A stretch of DNA of 6,765 bases, taken from Myxococcales bacterium (GTDB lineage Bacteria > Myxococcota > Myxococcia > Myxococcales > Myxococcaceae). This document shows, in pieces, positions 5,467 to 6,765 of the stretch. How positions within the stretch are numbered: position 1 is the first letter of the stretch; each line of letters opens with the position of its first letter. The notes under the pieces are model-generated. The model was not told the DNA's origin. It did no database searches and saw only the letters and a list, made by a program, of their open reading frames with translations. Both the position numbers and the translations under genes were made by a program. The stretch lies in contig VFKJ01001029.1 in the NCBI GenBank assembly GCA_009885595.1, positions 1-6,765 of the forward strand, given 5' to 3'.

Positions 5467-6242
5467 TACGGAGAACCAACGGGAGTCTGAGACGAAGAGA
5501 GGAGGCGGGCCTGCGCTTGCGTCGCCGCGGCGGTGCCCGGAAAGCTGGAGACGATCTGTTCCCAGGTGGCGCGCGCTTCGCGGGGCCCCTTGAGCTTGAG
5601 GCGGCAGTCGGCGAGCCGCAGCATCGAGTCGAGCACCGCGTCGCCTGCGGGGTATTGGCTGATCACCCGCTCGAACTGCTGCGTGGCGTGCTCGAGCTCC
5701 TTCGCGGAGAGGAAGGCCATGCCCGAGAGGTAGAGCGCGTTGTCCGCCCGCGGGTGCCGCGGCCAGTCGGTGACGAACTGCTGCATCTGGGCGACGCCTG
5801 CTTCCGACTGGCCCGTCTTCATCATCTCGAGTCCGCGCGAGAACTGCGCCTCGGCCATCGAGAGATCGGCGTCGTCGGGCGGGGCGGTCTTGAGCTCCTG
5901 GGTGATCGTCTCGGCCGGCTCGGCGATCTCCACCTCGGTGTCGAGCTTCGGCGCGGCCTCTTTGCGCGGCTTGAGCTTCACCACGGTCAGCGGAGGCAAG
6001 GCGTCGGTGGGGGCCAAAGCCCGGGACGAGGACGGCGCGGCAGACGGCTGGGGCGCGCGGGCGACTTTCTTCTCTGCCTCCAGGCGATCGAGCCGCGCTT
6101 CCAGCCGCGCGTTCTCCGTGCGCAACGCGCGCATCGACGAGACCAGCTCGGCGTGCTCGGCGCGGGTGACGGCATCCGTCGTCGCGCACCCGAAGCTGAG
6201 CGCGAGACAGGCAATGGCGGTGATGGGGCGAATGGCAGTCAG
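5466..6242 (-). CDS. CpoB/YbgF-like coiled-coil and TPR lipoprotein with a non-ATG start
   Basis: The product resembles CpoB (YbgF), the periplasmic Tol-Pal partner that links outer-membrane constriction to peptidoglycan synthesis. Read from CTG at 6242 it is 258 residues, close to E. coli CpoB. It shows a signal sequence ending in LSFGC (Cys19 a possible lipidation site, lipobox imperfect), a coiled coil (about 25-58, with TENARLEARLDRLEAEKK), a Pro/Ser/Ala linker and three TPRs (about 128-241) with the typical 'YP' turns (DWPRHPRADNALYL, SQYPAGD, SSFPGT). The first ATG, at 6134, would remove the signal sequence and part of the coiled coil. No ATG, GTG or TTG lies between it and the upstream in-frame TGA, so CTG at 6242 or ATT at 6233 is implied, or the sequence has an error. 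It lies 52 bp after pgeF and 10 bp before the LysM gene. Confidence 0.8.
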   Translation of the reverse strand: MTAIRPITAIACLALSFGCATTDAVTRAEHAELVSSMRALRTENARLEARLDRLEAEKKVARAPQPSAAPSSSRALAPTDALPPLTVVKLKPRKEAAPKLDTEVEIAEPAETITQELKTAPPDDADLSMAEAQFSRGLEMMKTGQSEAGVAQMQQFVTDWPRHPRADNALYLSGMAFLSAKELEHATQQFERVISQYPAGDAVLDSMLRLADCRLKLKGPREARATWEQIVSSFPGTAAATQAQARLLSSSQTPVGSP

Positions 6243-6272
6243 AGGATAGGGACCCGCTTCTCAGGGGGTCAA
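6243..6272 (-). promoter_or_regulatory. Candidate promoter before the CpoB-like gene
   Basis: On the minus strand TTGACC (6272-6267) is followed by an 18-bp spacer and TATCCT (6248-6243), 5 of 6 and 4 of 6 matches to the -35 and -10 consensus. The predicted start point, about 6236-6239, falls inside the sequence encoding the signal peptide if CTG 6242 is the start. So either the promoter is chance, or translation of this transcript begins later, as a leaderless or nearly leaderless message at ATT 6233. The gene may also be read through from pgeF. Confidence 0.3.
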
Positions 6273-6294
6273 GAAAAGGCCCCCGTCTGTCCTG

Positions 6295-6765
6295 CTACAG
6301 GGCTGCAGCGGCCGGGCTGCCGCAGCTGATGAACGAGAGGTGGCGCCCGGTGACCCCGTGCTCGCGGCGGTGCGAGAAGAACCGACCCTCACACCTCGTG
6401 CATTGCGGCAGGGTGGCCACGTGGCTTTCGCGCACCCCCACCCGCGCCAGCGTCTGCCTGACGGCGCCAGGAAGATCGAGGCGCGGCCTGGGTTGGTCGG
6501 GCGCCTGCGACACCACCTCGCGCCCGAACTGGGCCCCGAAGCGCCCCGCCAGCGCTGCGTCGACCTCGAAGCAGCAGCGCTGAATGCAGGGGCCGATGGC
6601 CACGCGCAGCTCCTCGACCTTCCCGCCGTGGGCGATCAGCTGCTCGATGGTGCGCGCGACGATCTCGGAGTGAACCCCGCGCCAGCCGGCGTGCACGGCC
6701 GCCACCCGGCCCCGCGGATCTTCGATCAGGATCGGCAGGCAGTCGGCCGTGCGCACGCCCACCGC
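6295..6765 (-). CDS. pgeF: PgeF/YfiH-family polyphenol oxidase (laccase domain); 5' end cut by window edge
   Basis: The last 156 residues of a YfiH/PgeF-family protein. Members have a cysteine/histidine metal site; they have been described as polyphenol oxidases, as purine nucleoside-processing enzymes related to FAMIN, and in E. coli as a peptidoglycan editing factor that keeps L-Ser out of position 1 of the stem peptide. Motifs seen are AVGVRTADCLPILI at the edge, AAVHAGWRG, AIGPCIQRCCFEV and the C-terminal QCTRC...FFSHRREHGVTGR. The Cys of TADC and the His of VHAGWRG are the family's metal ligands. The codon at 6762 is an internal GTG (Val), preceded by an in-frame Ala codon, not a start, so the N-terminal third lies outside the window. 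The TAG stop is at 6297-6295. The cysteine-rich CIQRCC stretch is slightly richer than I expect for the family. Confidence 0.93.
   Translation of the reverse strand, partial: AVGVRTADCLPILIEDPRGRVAAVHAGWRGVHSEIVARTIEQLIAHGGKVEELRVAIGPCIQRCCFEVDAALAGRFGAQFGREVVSQAPDQPRPRLDLPGAVRQTLARVGVRESHVATLPQCTRCEGRFFSHRREHGVTGRHLSFISCGSPAAAAL

Noticed and set aside
5456..5479. TTG at 5479 as the start of the LysM protein
   Set aside because: It would overlap the upstream gene and put eight residues before a normal signal peptide. ATG 5455 has AAGAGG at ideal spacing.
5437..6189. Minus-strand GTG frame of 250 codons overlapping the CpoB-like gene
   Set aside because: It is in a different frame from the TPR-encoding one and is rich in Arg, Ala and Pro; the TPR frame gives recognisable repeats.
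6264..6284. GGGGG/CCCCC inverted repeat after pgeF as an intrinsic terminator
   Set aside because: The stem is only 5 bp on the minus-strand RNA, the loop is 11 nt and no U-tract follows.
5151..6329. Plus-strand open frame (392 codons) opposite the LysM and CpoB-like genes
   Set aside because: It spans two real minus-strand genes and their junction, and shows low-complexity Arg/Gly/Leu composition.
6760..6762. GTG at 6762 as a genuine start of pgeF
   Set aside because: It falls inside the conserved AVGVRTADC segment and is preceded in frame by an Ala codon, so the gene is simply cut by the window edge.

Overview
The window reads as a GC-rich chromosomal segment from a myxobacterium (Myxococcota). 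All eight genes lie on the minus strand. The lineage call rests on high GC at third codon positions and on a motor operon with one MotA/TolQ/ExbB-type gene followed by two TolR/ExbD-type genes, the architecture of aglR-aglQ-aglS in Myxococcus xanthus. It is an inference from content; no rRNA or other lineage marker is present. I see no tRNA, rRNA, CRISPR array, insertion sequence or phage gene.

In transcription order (right to left): a 5'-truncated pgeF (6295-6765, multicopper polyphenol oxidase/laccase-fold protein); a CpoB/YbgF-type coiled-coil plus TPR lipoprotein (5466-6242) with no ordinary start codon upstream of its signal peptide; a secreted LysM protein (4271-5455); dprA (3123-4229, ssDNA-binding/RecA-loading protein); then, after an 86-bp gap holding a sigma70-like promoter, the motor genes aglR (2302-3036), aglQ (1723-2253) and aglS (1129-1722); and finally trmFO (1-1075, tRNA m5U54 methyltransferase), which runs off the left edge. 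Almost all of the window is coding. The largest gap is 86 bp, so no long stretch is without a gene.

Functionally the window mixes housekeeping genes often found near each other (dprA, trmFO) with an envelope set: a proton-channel stator (AglR with AglQ and AglS), a CpoB-like periplasmic TPR protein and a LysM peptidoglycan-binding protein. The set resembles a Tol-type trans-envelope module in which a LysM protein might do the wall-contacting job, with no TolA, TolB or Pal visible here. In M. xanthus, AglRQS drives gliding motility and also serves spore-coat assembly.

The most unusual sequence-level features are perfect 10-bp inverted repeats over the translation starts of aglQ (2267-2290) and dprA (4229-4255). 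A nine-codon leader ORF also overlaps the dprA start codon by one base. Together these suggest translational coupling or stoichiometry control inside the operon. No wholly new system is evident. The best candidates for novelty are the linked CpoB-LysM-motor arrangement and the start-site hairpins.
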